Source: JBMNOU01 sp050943215 (GTDB lineage Bacteria > Bacillota > Clostridia > Christensenellales > SZUA-584). Taken from it: DNA of 34,903 nt. The translations under genes were made by a program, and so were the position numbers. Positions 7,990 to 15,900 of this stretch are shown here, one piece after another (the first letter of the stretch is position 1; the number at the start of each line of letters is the position of its first letter). The notes beneath the pieces are model-generated. The model had not been told where the DNA came from. It was given only the letters and a program-made list of their open reading frames with translations, and made no database searches. Location of the stretch: assembly GCA_050943215.1 (NCBI GenBank), contig JBMNOU010000015.1, forward strand, positions 1 through 34,903. The letters are read 5' to 3'.

Positions 7990-8838
7990 ATGAAACAGTG
8001 CGGAACGAATATAGACGATATCATCGAGACAATAAAAAAGAGAACGTCGGTGAGAACTTATTCACCCCGCAGTATAAACCCCGCTACGCTCGAAGCAATG
8101 TCCGCTTTTTTAAAGGAAAATACGGATAACCCGTTTGGCGCGCTGGTGAGGTTTTCGGTTCTTAATGATACCCAGATACCAAAGTTTGGTACATACGGAA
8201 TGATGCGGGGTGTAAAAACATATTTCGCAGGCTGTGTGAAAAAAGGCGGTATGGATCTTGAAGGCTTTGGGTATGCATTTGAAAGAGCCGTATTATTCGC
8301 AACGGCAATGGGCCTTGGCACATGCTGGATCGGCGGGATTTTTAGACGGGAGGCGTTTTACGCCGCAATGCGGCCGGATGGGGAATATCTACCTGCCATT
8401 TCGTCTCTGGGGTATGCCAATGATAAAAAATCTCTTATTGACAAAGCTGTGGCGGCTGGAGCAGGCGCGCGCAACAGAAAACCGTTTGACGAGCTGTTTT
8501 TTGACGGCAATTTTTTAACGCCGTTGACAATACCCGACGAACCTGTCAGCACATGCCTAGAGATGGTCCGGCTTGGGCCGTCGGCATCAAACAAACAGCC
8601 CTGGCGCGTTGTCCGCACGGAAAGCGGATATCATTTTTATATGAAACCGGATAAACGGTACCTAGGGAACACGCTGTTTGGATTTTGCATTCAGCGTATT
8701 GATATGGGCATCGCGGCATGCCATTTTTCGCTTTCTGCTCATGAGCTCAAAGTCCCTGGTGAAATCGTGATTGATGATCCGATGCTGTCTATAAGCGACG
8801 AAAGCGCCGGTTATCTCTATAGCTTTACATGGCGCTAA
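7990..8838 (+). CDS. Nitroreductase-like protein (TM1586-type)
   Basis: A 282-residue protein with two halves related to the nitroreductase fold. The N-terminal half begins with the KKRTSVRTYSP motif, where family members contact the FMN phosphate, and continues to a GLGTCWIGGIFRREAF segment. The C-terminal half carries GPSASNKQPWRV, the usual SxNxQPW signature. This arrangement fits the putative TM nitroreductase family. It is likely a flavoprotein oxidoreductase in the cytoplasm; the substrate is unknown. The ATG at 7990 is two bases after the rodA stop, with GGAG nine bases upstream inside rodA, so the two are probably cotranscribed. Its stop codon overlaps the convergent DUF4363 gene by four bases. 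Confidence 0.8.
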   Translation: MKQCGTNIDDIIETIKKRTSVRTYSPRSINPATLEAMSAFLKENTDNPFGALVRFSVLNDTQIPKFGTYGMMRGVKTYFAGCVKKGGMDLEGFGYAFERAVLFATAMGLGTCWIGGIFRREAFYAAMRPDGEYLPAISSLGYANDKKSLIDKAVAAGAGARNRKPFDELFFDGNFLTPLTIPDEPVSTCLEMVRLGPSASNKQPWRVVRTESGYHFYMKPDKRYLGNTLFGFCIQRIDMGIAACHFSLSAHELKVPGEIVIDDPMLSISDESAGYLYSFTWR

Positions 8839-9215
8839 AAAATGTTTTCCCATCCGATGCAGTCGATATCCCTGATGTGCTCAATGTAAAATAAAACGGA
8901 AGCCGCCTCGGCCAGAGCGTTGGCCTTATCGCCGCTTTGGCAATAGCTTAGCAGGCTGTTTGCCGTTGACGAGATGATGTCTACCTCGTTGTGCTCGAAC
9001 AGTGCTTCGAACAACCTTTTTTCTTTTTCCCAGTTGGCGTAAAAAGTATCGGCGGCGAATAGCGCACCAGTATAATCGTCCGATTCTAATGTGTCTTTAA
9101 CCTGCATAATATCGTCGATCAGCTGCGACGTTGCATGGCTTACGTAAATGTTTTGTATGATCGCGCCGCTGAACATAAGCAAAAGCAGCACAGCTATCGT
9201 GATTTTTTTAACCAT
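8835..9215 (-). CDS. DUF4363 family protein
   Basis: A 126-residue protein with one N-terminal membrane anchor (residues about 4-24) followed by a helical, acidic extracytoplasmic domain with no catalytic motif. Length, topology and tight linkage to a DUF421 gene match DUF4363, a family of unknown function common in Clostridia. Its ATG lies inside the end of the DUF421 gene (8-base overlap), so the two are translated together and probably act as a pair in the membrane. The stop codon overlaps, tail to tail, that of the nitroreductase-like gene. Confidence 0.8.
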   Translation of the reverse strand: MVKKITIAVLLLLMFSGAIIQNIYVSHATSQLIDDIMQVKDTLESDDYTGALFAADTFYANWEKEKRLFEALFEHNEVDIISSTANSLLSYCQSGDKANALAEAASVLFYIEHIRDIDCIGWENIF

Positions 9216-9912
9216 TTTTCAGGCTTCCCGTCGTTTGCTTCCCATTGGCATCTTGTATAAAGACGCTGCCCGTTTCATCGCTTGTCGCAATGAATACGTC
9301 TTTGACGCGCTTGATATTCTTTTTAGACAGCAGTTTTAAAACCGCATTTTCATTGAACCCGAGCTGCTTAAGATTTTCCGGTTTTATTTTGCCGTCGAGT
9401 ATTATGTCATAGCAGAACCCAGGATTTTGTGGCCGGATATTTAAATCCTCGGGCTGAAGGGTGCGTTTTTGCGGCTTGAGCATCACGCTGAGTTCTCCGT
9501 TTGTCTCAAGCACTGCATAATGCACATCGCTGATGCTCATGACATTTTTCCCCCTGAGCTGTACTAAAAGGTCATTGAGATTGTAATTGAGCTTTTTAAG
9601 CTCTTTTTTATCGACGACGCCTTTATTGATTACAATGCTCGGTTTGCCTGAAAAGAAAGCCCTTGCGGCTTCGCTTTTCATTGAAATAAAGGCAATACCG
9701 TTATGCAGGATCAGCAGCGTTATAATGGGCACAATGCCATAAGTAATGGGTACGCCCGAGCTATCCATTGGCGTGCTTGCCACCTCAGCGATCATCACGG
9801 CAATAATAAGCTCAAACGGCTGAAGCTCTCCTGCCTGGCGCTTCCCCATAAGCCGCATAATAAACATCGCAAAAAAGTAAATAAGGGATGTTTTAATAAT
9901 TACATTCAACAT
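9208..9912 (-). CDS. DUF421 (YetF/YrbG-like) membrane protein
   Basis: A 234-residue protein with three N-terminal membrane helices (to about residue 80) and a cytoplasmic C-terminal domain of about 150 residues, the standard DUF421 architecture. The MRLMGKRQAGELQPFELIIAVMIAEVAS stretch near residues 19-46 contains the family-defining GKR and PFEL residues. The C-terminal domain has repeated beta-alpha units with LKKLNYNLNDLLVQLR and LKQLGFNENAVLKLL. Spore germination and envelope roles have been proposed for some relatives, but the function here is unknown. No strong Shine-Dalgarno precedes the ATG at 9912. It forms an overlapping pair with DUF4363. Confidence 0.88.
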   Translation of the reverse strand: MLNVIIKTSLIYFFAMFIMRLMGKRQAGELQPFELIIAVMIAEVASTPMDSSGVPITYGIVPIITLLILHNGIAFISMKSEAARAFFSGKPSIVINKGVVDKKELKKLNYNLNDLLVQLRGKNVMSISDVHYAVLETNGELSVMLKPQKRTLQPEDLNIRPQNPGFCYDIILDGKIKPENLKQLGFNENAVLKLLSKKNIKRVKDVFIATSDETGSVFIQDANGKQTTGSLKNG

Positions 9913-10013
9913 ATGCTTATTTTTAATCCGGCGGGCTTAAAATATGTATGCCGAGGGACATTTTACGTCGCACCCTAAAATTGAGATTAATCATGTCTGG
10001 ATTTGCAAAATGT

Positions 10014-10042
10014 TTGTAATTTTTTTTAGGTATGAGTATAAT
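10014..10042 (+). promoter_or_regulatory. Promoter of nth-obg-yhbY
   Basis: TTGTAA (10014-10019) and a perfect TATAAT (10037-10042) are separated by 17 bases. The predicted start near 10049 lies 22 bases before the chosen nth ATG. Confidence 0.7.
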
Positions 10043-10070
10043 ACCGTAAATGGCTTGTAATGGAGGAAGT

Positions 10071-10691
10071 ATGGGCAATACGCAAGAGATACTCACTCGT
10101 CTTAAGGAGAATTATCTTGGTGCGAGGTCAGGCTTAAAGTTCGGCAATGCGTTTGAGCTTTTGATATCGACGATACTGTCTGCGCAGACGACGGACAGGC
10201 AGGTCAACGCGGTAACAAAGACGCTTTTTAAAAACTACCCCGATGCGCTAAGTTTCCTTGATCTTGACGAACAAAAACTCGGGGAAATGATAAAAAGCTG
10301 TGGGTTTTACAAGACAAAGGCAAAAAATATTATAAAGACATGCAAAAGCCTTGTCGAACAGTACGGCGGGCAGGTACCGTGTACGATGGACGAACTCGTA
10401 GGGCTAGCGGGAGTTGGCCGTAAAACAGCAAGCGTGGTGCTCTCTAACGCTTTCGGTATCCCCGCAATCGCGGTAGATACGCATGTGTTTCGGGTATCTA
10501 ACCGGCTCGGTCTGGCGGATGCAAAAGATGTTTCTAAGACGGAAAAACAGCTGATGCACGCCATTCCCAAAGACAAATGGTCAGACGCGCACCATTGGCT
10601 GATTTGGCACGGGCGCAGTATCTGCCGCGCGAGAAAACCCCGGTGCGATGTGTGCTTTCTTCGGGACGTATGCAAGAGTGCCAATACCTAA
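10071..10691 (+). CDS. nth: Endonuclease III
   Basis: A 206-residue DNA glycosylase/AP lyase for oxidised pyrimidines in base-excision repair. The helix-hairpin-helix LAGVGRKTA carries the catalytic lysine (K118) and VDTHV the catalytic aspartate (D136). The C-terminus has the four-cysteine iron-sulfur loop with exact C-x6-C-x2-C-x5-C spacing (CRARKPRCDVCFLRDVC). The frame also has an ATG at 10050, but the predicted transcription start lies at about 10049, and GGAGG is found only before the ATG at 10071, with a short spacer of four bases; the later start gives the usual family length. obg follows 12 bases after the stop. Confidence 0.96.
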   Translation: MGNTQEILTRLKENYLGARSGLKFGNAFELLISTILSAQTTDRQVNAVTKTLFKNYPDALSFLDLDEQKLGEMIKSCGFYKTKAKNIIKTCKSLVEQYGGQVPCTMDELVGLAGVGRKTASVVLSNAFGIPAIAVDTHVFRVSNRLGLADAKDVSKTEKQLMHAIPKDKWSDAHHWLIWHGRSICRARKPRCDVCFLRDVCKSANT

Positions 10692-10703
10692 GAAGGGATC
10701 GAT

Positions 10704-11972
10704 ATGTTTGTAGATAAGGCAAAAATTTATATCAAAGCAGGAGACGGCGGAAACGGCAGCGTCTCTTTCCGTAAGGAAAAATATGTGGCCGCAGGCGGGC
10801 CGGACGGTGGCGACGGCGGAAGTGGTGGAAATATCGTATTCGCCGTTGATAAAGGGATGCGTACGCTAATGGATTTCAGCTACCGTCAAAAGTATGTGGC
10901 GCAAAACGGAGAAAATGGCAAAAAGAAAAATATGCGCGGCAAAAACGGCGATGACCTTGTGATACACGTGCCTCCGGGAACGGTAATCCGCGATTTCGAA
11001 TCGGGACGGGTTGCGGCTGACATGCGTGATGGCTCTCGCATGCTGCTGACTGGCGGTGCCGGCGGCAAAGGCAATGCGCGGTTCGCAACGCCCACAAGGC
11101 AAAAACCTCGGTTTGCGACGAATGGAAGCAAGAGCAAGGGGCGCTTTGTGATGCTTGAGCTCAAATCGATAGCGGACGTTGGGCTGATCGGATTTCCGAG
11201 CGTCGGCAAATCGACGCTGCTCGCGGCATGTACCAGCGCGCGGCCGAAGATCGCCGAATACCATTTTACGACGCTTTCGCCCAACCTTGGGGTGGTAAGA
11301 ATGCACGACGAGAGCTTTGTGATGGCGGATATCCCGGGGCTGATTGAGGGTGCGCATGCGGGTGCCGGGCTCGGGCACGACTTTCTTCGGCATATTGAAA
11401 GAACACGGCTGCTGGTCCACGTTGTGGACGCGTCATGCATGGAAGGAAGGGATATATTAAGCGACTACGACGCGATCAGGCATGAGCTTTCTAGCTACTC
11501 AAATGCCCTAGCGCAACTAACCGAGATCGTCGCGGCCAACAAGATAGATATGCCTAACGCCAAGGAAAACGCGCAAAGGCTTCGCGATTACCTTGCACCC
11601 AGTGGGATTGAAGTGTTTGAAATCTGTGCCGCAACAGGGGAAGGCACAAAAGAGCTGATGGCAAAAACGGCCGGCATGCTCTCATCGCTGCCTGACCCTG
11701 CGTTTGATGCCCCAGACGGCATTATCGAAGAATGGGCGCTTGAAAAGGACGATACCGGTTTTGAAGTTTATCGGCAAGACGGTGCGTATTTTGTAGAGGG
11801 TGCGGTGGTTAGAGAGATTTTGGCTAAAACTAACCCGAACGATCCTGATTCGATGCGTCATTTCCAGAAATTGCTTGTTGATCTTGGCATCGTAAAAGCG
11901 CTCAAGCAGGAGGGCGCAAAGACGGGTGATACCGTCATCCTTGAGGGAACCGAGTTTGATTTCATCGATTAA
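10704..11972 (+). CDS. obg: GTPase Obg (CgtA), ribosome assembly
   Basis: A 422-residue three-domain GTPase. The glycine-rich Obg fold occupies residues 1-155, the G domain about 158-330 with Walker A GFPSVGKST, switch regions TTLSPNLG and DIPGLIEGAHAGAGLGHDFLRH, and ANKID; the C-terminal OCT domain runs from about 345. Obg binds the large ribosomal subunit late in assembly and, in spore-formers, feeds into stress and sporulation signalling. The OCT domain marks it as the Firmicutes type. Its ATG at 10704 follows an AAGAAGGGA ribosome site. The position upstream of yhbY, another ribosome-assembly gene, is typical. Confidence 0.97.
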   Translation: MFVDKAKIYIKAGDGGNGSVSFRKEKYVAAGGPDGGDGGSGGNIVFAVDKGMRTLMDFSYRQKYVAQNGENGKKKNMRGKNGDDLVIHVPPGTVIRDFESGRVAADMRDGSRMLLTGGAGGKGNARFATPTRQKPRFATNGSKSKGRFVMLELKSIADVGLIGFPSVGKSTLLAACTSARPKIAEYHFTTLSPNLGVVRMHDESFVMADIPGLIEGAHAGAGLGHDFLRHIERTRLLVHVVDASCMEGRDILSDYDAIRHELSSYSNALAQLTEIVAANKIDMPNAKENAQRLRDYLAPSGIEVFEICAATGEGTKELMAKTAGMLSSLPDPAFDAPDGIIEEWALEKDDTGFEVYRQDGAYFVEGAVVREILAKTNPNDPDSMRHFQKLLVDLGIVKALKQEGAKTGDTVILEGTEFDFID

Positions 11973-12005
11973 GAGGAAGGAGAAGCTGAAAAGCAAAGTG
12001 AAGAT

Positions 12006-12293
12006 ATGTTAACGAGCAAACAACGGGCCAGCCTTAGGGCGATGGCTAACACGTTAGATGCCGTCATCTTTGTGGGCAAAGCGGGTGTAACAGACAATGT
12101 AGTGATGCAGGCGGACGATGCGCTTAGCGCGCACGAGCTTATCAAAGGTACAGTGCAGCAAAGCGCACCGATCAACGCAAAAGAGGCGCTGCAGCAGATT
12201 GCGCAGCGTACCGGCGCCCAAGAGGTGGCATCGTCCGGCCGTAAATTTGTGCTATATAGGCCAAAGCCCAAAAACCCTGTGATTCAGATATAA
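12006..12293 (+). CDS. yhbY: YhbY family RNA-binding protein (CRM domain)
   Basis: A 95-residue CRS1/YhbY domain protein. The FVGKAGVTDNV loop is the GxxG-type RNA-contact motif of the family, and the fold runs to the usual KFVLYRP strand. The protein associates with pre-50S particles and is commonly encoded after obg, as here. The ATG at 12006 has only a weak GTGAAG two bases upstream; a good AAGGAG lies 23 bases upstream (11977-11982), too far for standard use, and no in-frame start exists between them. Confidence 0.92.
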   Translation: MLTSKQRASLRAMANTLDAVIFVGKAGVTDNVVMQADDALSAHELIKGTVQQSAPINAKEALQQIAQRTGAQEVASSGRKFVLYRPKPKNPVIQI

Positions 12294-12306
12294 TTTTTGC
12301 CGCGCG

Positions 12307-12335
12307 TTGATATTGCCCAATTTTTGTGGTATAAT
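12307..12335 (+). promoter_or_regulatory. Promoter of the glycerol-3-phosphate dehydrogenase-like operon
   Basis: TTGATA (12307-12312), 17 bases, then perfect TATAAT (12330-12335) with an extended TG at 12327-12328. One of the two best promoters in the window. The predicted transcript start near 12342 is followed 21 bases later by a terminator hairpin. Confidence 0.85.
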
Positions 12336-12362
12336 ATTTAAGATCGTGTGGCAGGAGATATG

Positions 12363-12399
12363 AGCCGTACCGAAGCTTATTGTTTTGGTACGGCTTTTT
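12363..12399 (+). terminator. Leader terminator/attenuator upstream of the glp-like operon
   Basis: AGCCGTACC (12363-12371) pairs perfectly with GGTACGGCT (12387-12395) around a 15-base loop and is followed by TTTTA. It lies between the strong promoter at 12307-12335 and the first gene at 12427. Transcripts for the operon must pass it, so it probably works as a conditional terminator. It could additionally end read-through from yhbY. Confidence 0.75.
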
Positions 12400-12426
12400 A
12401 TATGCCGTTAATAGGAGAAGGAAGAA

Positions 12427-13869
12427 ATGATTTTTGATGTGGCGGTGATAGGCGCGGGAGTGACGGGATGCATGATTGCCCGGGAGCTTTCTATGTATGA
12501 TATTAAAATCTGCGTGGTCGAAGCGGCAGAGGATGTGGCAGCAGGTGCCAGCCGGGCGAATAGCGGTATCGTGCACGCAGGTTACGACGCAAAGCCCGGC
12601 AGCCTAAAGGCCGCTCTTAATGTGGCGGGGTGCGCGATGATGAAAACAACGGCCAAAGAGCTTGGGGTCCCGTACCAACAGTGTGGGTCTTTGGTCGTCG
12701 CTTTTTCTGAGGACGACGGTCGGCATATAAGGATGCTCTTTGAGCAAGGCGTTAAAAATGGCGTGGCCGTGGAGCTTGTTTCATCGGATCAGACTAGGCT
12801 GCTTGAGCCGATGCTGAATGACAAGGTGAAAACAGCGCTTTATGCAAAGAGCGCAGGCATAATATGCCCGTTTTCACTGACCATCGCGGCGGCGGAAAAC
12901 GCGGTAGAAAACGGCGCTAAGCTGTATTTAAAAAGCCGGGTGTCCGCAATATATCGTGATGGCGGCGTATACACGATACAGGCGGGCACGCACGTTATCC
13001 GCGCGAAATATGTTGTCAACGCAGCCGGCGTGTTTGCGGACGATATCTCGAGGTTAGCGGGAGCGGAAAAGTTTAATATCTGTCCGAGAAAAGGCGAGTA
13101 TATTATATTTGATACCGCAATGGAGGCACGGACCCAATCGGTGATTTTCGGCACGCCTACCGATAAAGGCAAGGGTGTATTGTTTGCGCCCACCGTTTAC
13201 GGCAATATGATAGCCGGGCCAACCGCGGTGGATTTAAGCGACAAGCTAGATACGTCTACCTCAAGGGATGGGTTAAGCGAAGCGCTAAAAGGTGCAATGC
13301 GGTTTGTTCCGGCTGTAGATAAAAAATACGCCATTACCGTGTTCGCGGGGCTAAGAGCGGTGCCCGAGAGGGGCGATTTTATTATAGAATATGCGAAGCG
13401 CTCAAAGAACTTCGTCAACGTAGCGGGTATTGAATCCCCCGGACTGACCTGCGCGCCGGCGATTGCCCGGCATGTGGCCGAGCTATTGTTTTCGGCTGGC
13501 CTTCCCGAAATAAAAAAACCGGAGGCGAAACGTATAAGGAAGCCTATAGAGCTGTTTGCGGGCTCATCGAGCCAGCGCCAAAAAGAGCTGATACAAAAAG
13601 ATTCCCGATATGCCAATGTCGTGTGCCGCTGCCGGCACGTGACCGAAGCGGAGGTCGTGCAGAGCATATTGCGTCCGTGCGGCGCAACGACGGTGGACGG
13701 TGTGAAGCTGCGGACGGGTGCAGGTATGGGCCGGTGCCATGGAGCGTTTTGTATGCCTAGGGTGATGCACATATTGGCAAGAGAGCTCGGACGGCAATAC
13801 AGTGATATTACGAAAAGCGGAGAGGGCGCGTTGATACTTTCGCAGAAAACAAAGGAGATAGGGCGATGA
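12427..13869 (+). CDS. FAD-dependent glycerol-3-phosphate dehydrogenase-like oxidoreductase (GlpA-like)
   Basis: A 480-residue protein of the DAO/GlpA family. The N-terminal FAD-binding motif is VIGAGVTGCMIAREL (about 6-20), followed by GASRANSGIVHAGYD, the characteristic substrate/FAD loop of GlpA-type enzymes. After about residue 390 comes a BFD-like domain with cysteines CRCRH and GRCHGAFC, expected to hold a [2Fe-2S] cluster. It most likely oxidises sn-glycerol-3-phosphate to dihydroxyacetone phosphate, passing electrons to the next gene product. ATG at 12427 is preceded by AGGAGAAGGAAG. The last four bases overlap the next gene (ATGA). A relative acting on another 2-hydroxy acid remains possible because no glpK or glpF is present here. 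Confidence 0.82.
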   Translation: MIFDVAVIGAGVTGCMIARELSMYDIKICVVEAAEDVAAGASRANSGIVHAGYDAKPGSLKAALNVAGCAMMKTTAKELGVPYQQCGSLVVAFSEDDGRHIRMLFEQGVKNGVAVELVSSDQTRLLEPMLNDKVKTALYAKSAGIICPFSLTIAAAENAVENGAKLYLKSRVSAIYRDGGVYTIQAGTHVIRAKYVVNAAGVFADDISRLAGAEKFNICPRKGEYIIFDTAMEARTQSVIFGTPTDKGKGVLFAPTVYGNMIAGPTAVDLSDKLDTSTSRDGLSEALKGAMRFVPAVDKKYAITVFAGLRAVPERGDFIIEYAKRSKNFVNVAGIESPGLTCAPAIARHVAELLFSAGLPEIKKPEAKRIRKPIELFAGSSSQRQKELIQKDSRYANVVCRCRHVTEAEVVQSILRPCGATTVDGVKLRTGAGMGRCHGAFCMPRVMHILARELGRQYSDITKSGEGALILSQKTKEIGR

Positions 13870-15101
13870 GGGTAAACGTGGCTGTGATCGGCGCGGGCCC
13901 GGCCGGCCTTGCGGCGGCTATAGCGGCAAAGGAATCGGGCGCAGAAGACGTCGTTGTGATTGACAGGGAGATGACCTTGGGCGGAATACTTCCCCAATGT
14001 ATCCATAGCGGGTTTGGTTTGAAAATATTCGAAGAAGAGCTGACCGGGCCCGAATACGCAGCGCGGTTTGCCGAAAAAGCGCGTGCATGCGGTGTTTTGT
14101 TGATGACGGAAACAATGGTGCTCGATATTTCGAAGGATCGTGTTATAACTGCTGCCAAACGGGAATACGGCATGGTTATGATTGAAGCTGGGGCTATCGT
14201 TCTTGCTACGGGCTGCCGGGAGAGGACTGCCGGCGCGCTGATGATACCGGGGGATAGGCCATCGGGTGTGCTGACGGCGGGCACAGCGCAGCGATTTGTT
14301 AATATCGACGGATATTTGCCCGGAAAAGAGGTTGTGATATTAGGTTCCGGTGATATCGGCCTTATCATGGCACGGCGTATGGCGCTGGAGGGGGCGCATG
14401 TGAAGATGGTGACCGAGCTGATGCCATATCCGGGTGGGCTTGCGCGCAATATAATGCAGTGCCTTTGCGACTTTGGCATACCGTTGAAGCTGTCGCACAC
14501 GGTTACCAGAATTCATGGAAGAAAAAGGCTGGAAGGCGTGACGATAACTGCGGTCGGCAAAGATCTTAAGCCGGTAAGCGGTACGGATACGTATGTATCA
14601 TGCGATACGCTGCTGCTTTCGGCCGGGCTGATACCCGAGAACGAGCTTGCACGCGGCATCGGTGCAAAGATCGATCCCTTAACAGGCGGCCCTGCAGTGG
14701 ACAGCGGCATGCAGACTACATGCCCCGGAATATTCGCATGCGGCAATACCGTCCATGTGCACGATATTGCCGATTTTGTAACTGAAGAGGCGATGCGGGC
14801 CGGATGGACGGCTGTGGCATACCTTAAAGACGGTAATGTCAAAGAGCATGTTCTTGCGGCTGCCGGAGACGGTGTTAAGTATGTAGTACCGCAGCGCCTG
14901 CTTAAAGACGGCCATGATAAGACACTATTTTTTAGAACGGCGGGCGTTTATAAAAACTGCCGGACGGTTGCGGTTTGTGGCGGGCAAATCATTGCTGATA
15001 AAAGGCGTGCTAAATGCTCTCCCAGTGAGATGGAAACACTGACGCTTTGCAAAGGCGATATCGTCGGAAACGTTACGGTATACATAAAGGAGGATACATG
15101 A
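13866..15101 (+). CDS. NAD(P)/FAD-dependent oxidoreductase, partner of the GlpA-like protein
   Basis: A 411-residue pyridine nucleotide-disulfide oxidoreductase-fold protein. It has two dinucleotide-binding motifs: VIGAGPAGLAAAIAA (about 6-20) for FAD and VILGSGDIGLIMARR near residue 157 for NAD(P). ATGCRERT and the C-terminal GIFACGNTVHVHD segment are the usual FAD contacts. It lacks the redox-active CxxC of thioredoxin reductases, so it more likely shuttles electrons between the GlpA-like flavoprotein and NAD or another carrier. The first codon overlaps the stop of the upstream gene and the last overlaps the DUF1667 gene, so all three are translationally coupled. Confidence 0.85.
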   Translation: MRVNVAVIGAGPAGLAAAIAAKESGAEDVVVIDREMTLGGILPQCIHSGFGLKIFEEELTGPEYAARFAEKARACGVLLMTETMVLDISKDRVITAAKREYGMVMIEAGAIVLATGCRERTAGALMIPGDRPSGVLTAGTAQRFVNIDGYLPGKEVVILGSGDIGLIMARRMALEGAHVKMVTELMPYPGGLARNIMQCLCDFGIPLKLSHTVTRIHGRKRLEGVTITAVGKDLKPVSGTDTYVSCDTLLLSAGLIPENELARGIGAKIDPLTGGPAVDSGMQTTCPGIFACGNTVHVHDIADFVTEEAMRAGWTAVAYLKDGNVKEHVLAAAGDGVKYVVPQRLLKDGHDKTLFFRTAGVYKNCRTVAVCGGQIIADKRRAKCSPSEMETLTLCKGDIVGNVTVYIKEDT

Positions 15102-15451
15102 CAACGAAGATAACGTGCATCGGATGCCCGCTGGGGTGCGAAATCGCCGTTACCACGGACCAAGGAAAGGTGACGGATATAAAAGGCTATTCATGCAAAA
15201 AGGGGGAAGATTATGCGCGCATAGAGATGACCGATCCGCGGCGCATATTGACGACGACGATGCGCGTTAATGGCGGCCGGTTCAATCTGGTTTCGGTCAA
15301 ATCCAATGTTCCCATTAAAAAGGAACTGTTATTTCTTTGTATGAAGGAGATAAATAAAAGCGTGGCATACGCGCCGGTTGGCATCGGAGATGTGTTGATT
15401 GCGGATATTTTAGGAACGGGTGCTGATATCGTTGCGACGTCCAATCGCTAA
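15098..15451 (+). CDS. DUF1667 family cysteine protein
   Basis: A 117-residue protein with an N-terminal CIGCPLGCE motif and a further cysteine in KGYSCKKG, the four-cysteine pattern of DUF1667, probably a metal or iron-sulfur site. DUF1667 proteins are typically the third member of clostridial glycerol-3-phosphate dehydrogenase-like operons, as here, and may help in electron transfer. The ATG at 15098 is preceded by AAAGGAGG and overlaps the previous stop (ATGA); the open frame extends further upstream but without a ribosome site. Confidence 0.9.
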   Translation: MTTKITCIGCPLGCEIAVTTDQGKVTDIKGYSCKKGEDYARIEMTDPRRILTTTMRVNGGRFNLVSVKSNVPIKKELLFLCMKEINKSVAYAPVGIGDVLIADILGTGADIVATSNR

Positions 15452-15484
15452 TGGTGTATAACGGACAGGCTCAATCTGAAAAAT

Positions 15485-15682
15485 ATGTGCTTTTTTGACA
15501 GCATCCGTCAGGTATTTCCCGCGAAATATAGCCGTTTAAAACATATTTTTGCGGGCAGAGAAGAGTGGCGCGCGTATAAGAACGACCAAAAGGTATTGCT
15601 TGAGAAGCTGAGAAAAAAATACCGGATGCTGTGTTATACCCGGCAGCCCGAGAAAACACGGGAGATGCAGTTATCGTTTTAG
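15485..15682 (+). CDS. Hypothetical small basic protein
   Basis: A 65-residue open frame rich in Arg, Lys and aromatic residues, 33 bases after the DUF1667 gene on the same strand. No domain, signal peptide or membrane segment can be seen. No clear Shine-Dalgarno precedes the ATG at 15485, and its last 12 bases overlap the better supported 57-residue gene on the other strand. It may be a real appendage of the operon or a chance frame. Confidence 0.35.
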   Translation: MCFFDSIRQVFPAKYSRLKHIFAGREEWRAYKNDQKVLLEKLRKKYRMLCYTRQPEKTREMQLSF

Positions 15683-15844
15683 CACATAGCCTGGGGGGCG
15701 CGCTTCGATGGGCCGCCGGTATTTTTTTCTGAATCCGTTTTTTTCGTCCTTTCTTTCAAATATAAACAGCAGCGCGCAAAAGATCACAAACAGTATCGCA
15801 GCGCCAATAACCAGCTCGCTTGAGGCGCCAAGTCTTTCCCACAT
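15671..15844 (-). CDS. Small single-span membrane protein (57 aa)
   Basis: A 57-residue frame begins at ATG 15844, seven bases after a strong AGGAGG. It reads MWERLGASSE, a membrane helix of about 20 residues (LVIGAAILFVIFCALLFIF), then a positively charged tail ending GYVLKR. The charge pattern predicts the tail in the cytoplasm. It lies 56 bases downstream of the Na/Pi cotransporter gene on the same strand and could be cotranscribed with it. The family was not recognised. The strong ribosome site and clean topology argue that it is real. Confidence 0.7.
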   Translation of the reverse strand: MWERLGASSELVIGAAILFVIFCALLFIFERKDEKNGFRKKYRRPIEARPPGYVLKR

Positions 15845-15900
15845 ATAAAACCCTCCTATCGAACATATGGTTTTATATTACCCGACGAGGTGTACGAAAT

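Noticed and set aside
10876..11440. Long minus-strand frames opposite obg
   Set aside because: They are shadows of a strongly supported gene, rich in Arg, His and Pro, without ribosome sites.
12360..12437. A 25-codon upstream frame crossing the glp leader hairpin, as in leader-peptide attenuation
   Set aside because: AGGAG is only two bases before its ATG, and the peptide has no run of regulatory codons; antitermination on the hairpin is simpler.
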